64,000 nucleotides of DNA from DAITAZ01 sp036824045 (GTDB lineage: Bacteria; Pseudomonadota; Gammaproteobacteria; Burkholderiales; Rhodocyclaceae): positions 1-64,000 of the forward strand of contig DAITAZ010000017.1 in NCBI GenBank assembly GCA_036824045.1. Direction: 5' to 3'. The position numbers and the translations under genes were made by a program. Every line of letters begins with the position of its first letter. The stretch's first letter is position 1. This document shows positions 62,550 to 64,000 of this stretch, one piece after another. A model generated the notes under the pieces. That model was not told the origin of the DNA, ran no database searches, and worked only from the letters and a program-made list of their open reading frames with translations.

Positions 62550-63605
62550 CTAAATCCGCCGGAACAGGGGGCTGCGTACTTGCTGGGCGTCCGCGGCGGA
62601 AAAGAACTTCTCGGTGAAGATGTCGTTCTCGAACAGCCGTCCCTGCATCAGGGTGGTGATGCAGGCGTCGATCATGGCCGGGGGGCCGCACAGGTAGGCC
62701 TTGTGGCCACGGAAATCGTTGTCGAAGCCGGCTTTGGCCGCCTCGTGCACAAAGCCCCGGTAGCCCGTCCAGTCGCTGCCCGCCGGTTCGTGGGAGAGGG
62801 CGGGCAGGTAGTGGAAGTTGGGGTGCCGGGCAGCCAGGGCCAGGAAGTCCTCGTGGTAGTACAGCTCCTCGCGGCTGCGCTGCCCGTACACCAGGGTGAT
62901 GGGTTCGGACCAGCCTGCCGCCAGGAGGTCCAGGATCATGCTGCGGGGGCTGGAGAGCCCCGATCCGCCGGCCATGAAGATGAGCGGCCCGGGGGCGGAC
63001 TTGCGCACGAAGAAGCGCCCGTAGGGGCCGGAAAGCTGAAGCCGGTCGCCCGCCTGCAGTTCCCGGTGCAGCCAGGTGGTGGCGGCGCCGCCAGGCACGA
63101 TGCGCACGTTCAGTTCCACCTGCTTGCCGGTGGCGGGCGGATTGGCCAGCGAGAAGGCGCGGCTTTCCCCGAGGCCGGGAATTTCCAGGTTGATGTACTG
63201 CCCGGCCTGGAAGTGCAGGGGGGCGTCGAGCTCGATGAAGATGCCCTTGATGGTGGGGGTGAGCGCTTCGATGCGGGTGACGGTGCCGGCGTAGTCCCGC
63301 ACCGGGATGTTCTCCGCGTCCGGTTCCTCTTCCACTTCCGCCTCGATGGTGACGTCGCTCTCCAAGCGGGCGCAGCAGGCCAGGGCCTTGCCTTCGGTGC
63401 GCTCGAAATCCATCAGCGCGAAGCTGGAGGCTTCGCCGTGGTCCACCTCGCCGTCCACCACCTGCACCTTGCAGGTGGCGCACAGGCCGTGGCAACAGGC
63501 GTGGGGCAGCCAGAGGCCGGCGCGCAGGGCCGCATCCAGCATGGTCTGGCCCTCTTCCACCTCGATGGTCTCGCCCAGGGGTTCGATGGTCAGTTGATAG
63601 CTCAT
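62550..63605 (-). CDS. dmpP: Phenol hydroxylase reductase component P5
   Basis: A 351-residue reductase feeding electrons from NADH to the phenol hydroxylase oxygenase. A plant-type [2Fe-2S] domain has C37-x4-C42-x2-C45 and Cys77, followed by a FAD-binding RAFSLANPP segment and a nucleotide-binding GGSGLSSPRSM and CGPPAMIDA. It follows dmpO by 53 bases and ends the upper operon. Confidence 0.95.
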   Translation of the reverse strand: MSYQLTIEPLGETIEVEEGQTMLDAALRAGLWLPHACCHGLCATCKVQVVDGEVDHGEASSFALMDFERTEGKALACCARLESDVTIEAEVEEEPDAENIPVRDYAGTVTRIEALTPTIKGIFIELDAPLHFQAGQYINLEIPGLGESRAFSLANPPATGKQVELNVRIVPGGAATTWLHRELQAGDRLQLSGPYGRFFVRKSAPGPLIFMAGGSGLSSPRSMILDLLAAGWSEPITLVYGQRSREELYYHEDFLALAARHPNFHYLPALSHEPAGSDWTGYRGFVHEAAKAGFDNDFRGHKAYLCGPPAMIDACITTLMQGRLFENDIFTEKFFSAADAQQVRSPLFRRI

Positions 63606-63658
63606 GGCAGTGCAGGGGTAAAAACCGGGGCGGCGGACCGCCCCGGCAAACGACGGAC

Positions 63659-64000
63659 TTAGCTGCAGGAGCCGGCAATGCCGGTCAGCCCGGGGGTGCG
63701 GAAGCGGATCACGTCCTTGTGCTTGAGGCCGTTCTCCGCCAACGTTTTGTCGAAATCCGGCTGCCAGGGCTGGCCGGACTTGAACCACTGGGCCTGGGTC
63801 CAGTCGATCTTGGTGAAATCCGGGTGGTAGCCGAAGCAGCCCGGGAGGGCGCCGTGCACCACGTCGCCGAACTTCATGACCGGCGGCAGGGGCAGGCAGA
63901 AGGGGGCGCAGAACATCAGGTGGTCTTCCCAGCCGATGTACAGCAACTGGGCCCCATGGAAGTTCTCGAGCCGGTCCACGGGCTCGAACTGGTAGTCTTT
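63659..64000 (-). CDS. dmpO: Phenol hydroxylase component P4, partial
   Basis: The 113 visible residues match the C-terminal part of the P4 subunit of multicomponent phenol hydroxylases (DRLENFHGAQLLYIGWEDH, FCLPLPPVMKFGDVVHGALP). About seven N-terminal residues lie beyond the right edge. P4 is a small subunit required for activity of the DmpLNO oxygenase. Remaining dmpKLMN genes are expected beyond the window. Confidence 0.92.
   Translation of the reverse strand, partial: KDYQFEPVDRLENFHGAQLLYIGWEDHLMFCAPFCLPLPPVMKFGDVVHGALPGCFGYHPDFTKIDWTQAQWFKSGQPWQPDFDKTLAENGLKHKDVIRFRTPGLTGIAGSCS

Overview
The window is about 64 kb of GC-rich DNA with bacterial gene density. It suggests a free-living, nitrogen-fixing, aromatic-degrading betaproteobacterium, most likely Rhodocyclales (Azoarcus, Dechloromonas or Zoogloea type). 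The basis is inference from three things together: nif/fix genes, a dmp-type phenol meta-cleavage pathway and FNR-type sites. No tRNA, rRNA, CRISPR array or insertion sequence was recognised. One 100-N scaffold gap lies at 32608-32707.

Region 1 (1-4628) holds the end of an ABC importer (permease tail and ATPase), a CHMI-family tautomerase, the RNA ligase RtcB, an MscS channel, a cupin and a small membrane protein. Region 2 (4629-19646) is the nitrogen-fixation block, all on the plus strand. Its first operon (iscS-iscU-erpA-small membrane protein-iscA-hscA-fdx-HepT-like-FmdB-FAD oxidoreductase) sits behind a near-textbook NifA/sigma54 promoter: two TGT-N10-ACA sites, an IHF-like site, a perfect FNR dyad and a -24/-12 element. 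Its second operon (nifV-cysE-nifW-fixABCX-ferritin-like-[2Fe-2S] ferredoxin-TPR-like) has its own NifA/sigma54 promoter. Together these appear to make Fe-S clusters, homocitrate and low-potential electrons for nitrogenase. The nitrogenase structural genes are not in the window.

Region 3 (19678-51738) is mixed housekeeping and accessory content: PPK2, an FNR-linked cytochrome c, SrkA kinase, ferredoxin-NADP reductase, three LysE/RhtB exporters, a chemotaxis receptor, OsmC, FadH, an OmpA-type protein interrupted by the gap, asparagine synthetase, an ArgD-type aminotransferase with a possible Arg-rich attenuator, ScpB, a diheme cytochrome lipoprotein, PhoX, a MaoC/MBL pair, a FeoB with a degenerate G domain behind a Fur-like box, and a WYL regulator/VOC pair.

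Region 4 (51904-64000, almost all minus strand) is a phenol meta-cleavage pathway. The end of a phenol hydroxylase operon (dmpO partial, dmpP) is followed by catechol 2,3-dioxygenase, a divergent GntR/FCD regulator, then hbpS/glcG-like, dmpC, dmpD, dmpE, an SDR, dmpF, dmpG, dmpH, dmpI and an outer-membrane MetA-type protein, ending at a strong terminator. TCTCGAGA palindromes lie in both the regulator/hbpS intergenic region and the promoter region of the dioxygenase gene, so one regulator probably controls both units. Phenol would be hydroxylated to catechol, cleaved to 2-hydroxymuconic semialdehyde, and processed to pyruvate and acetyl-CoA.
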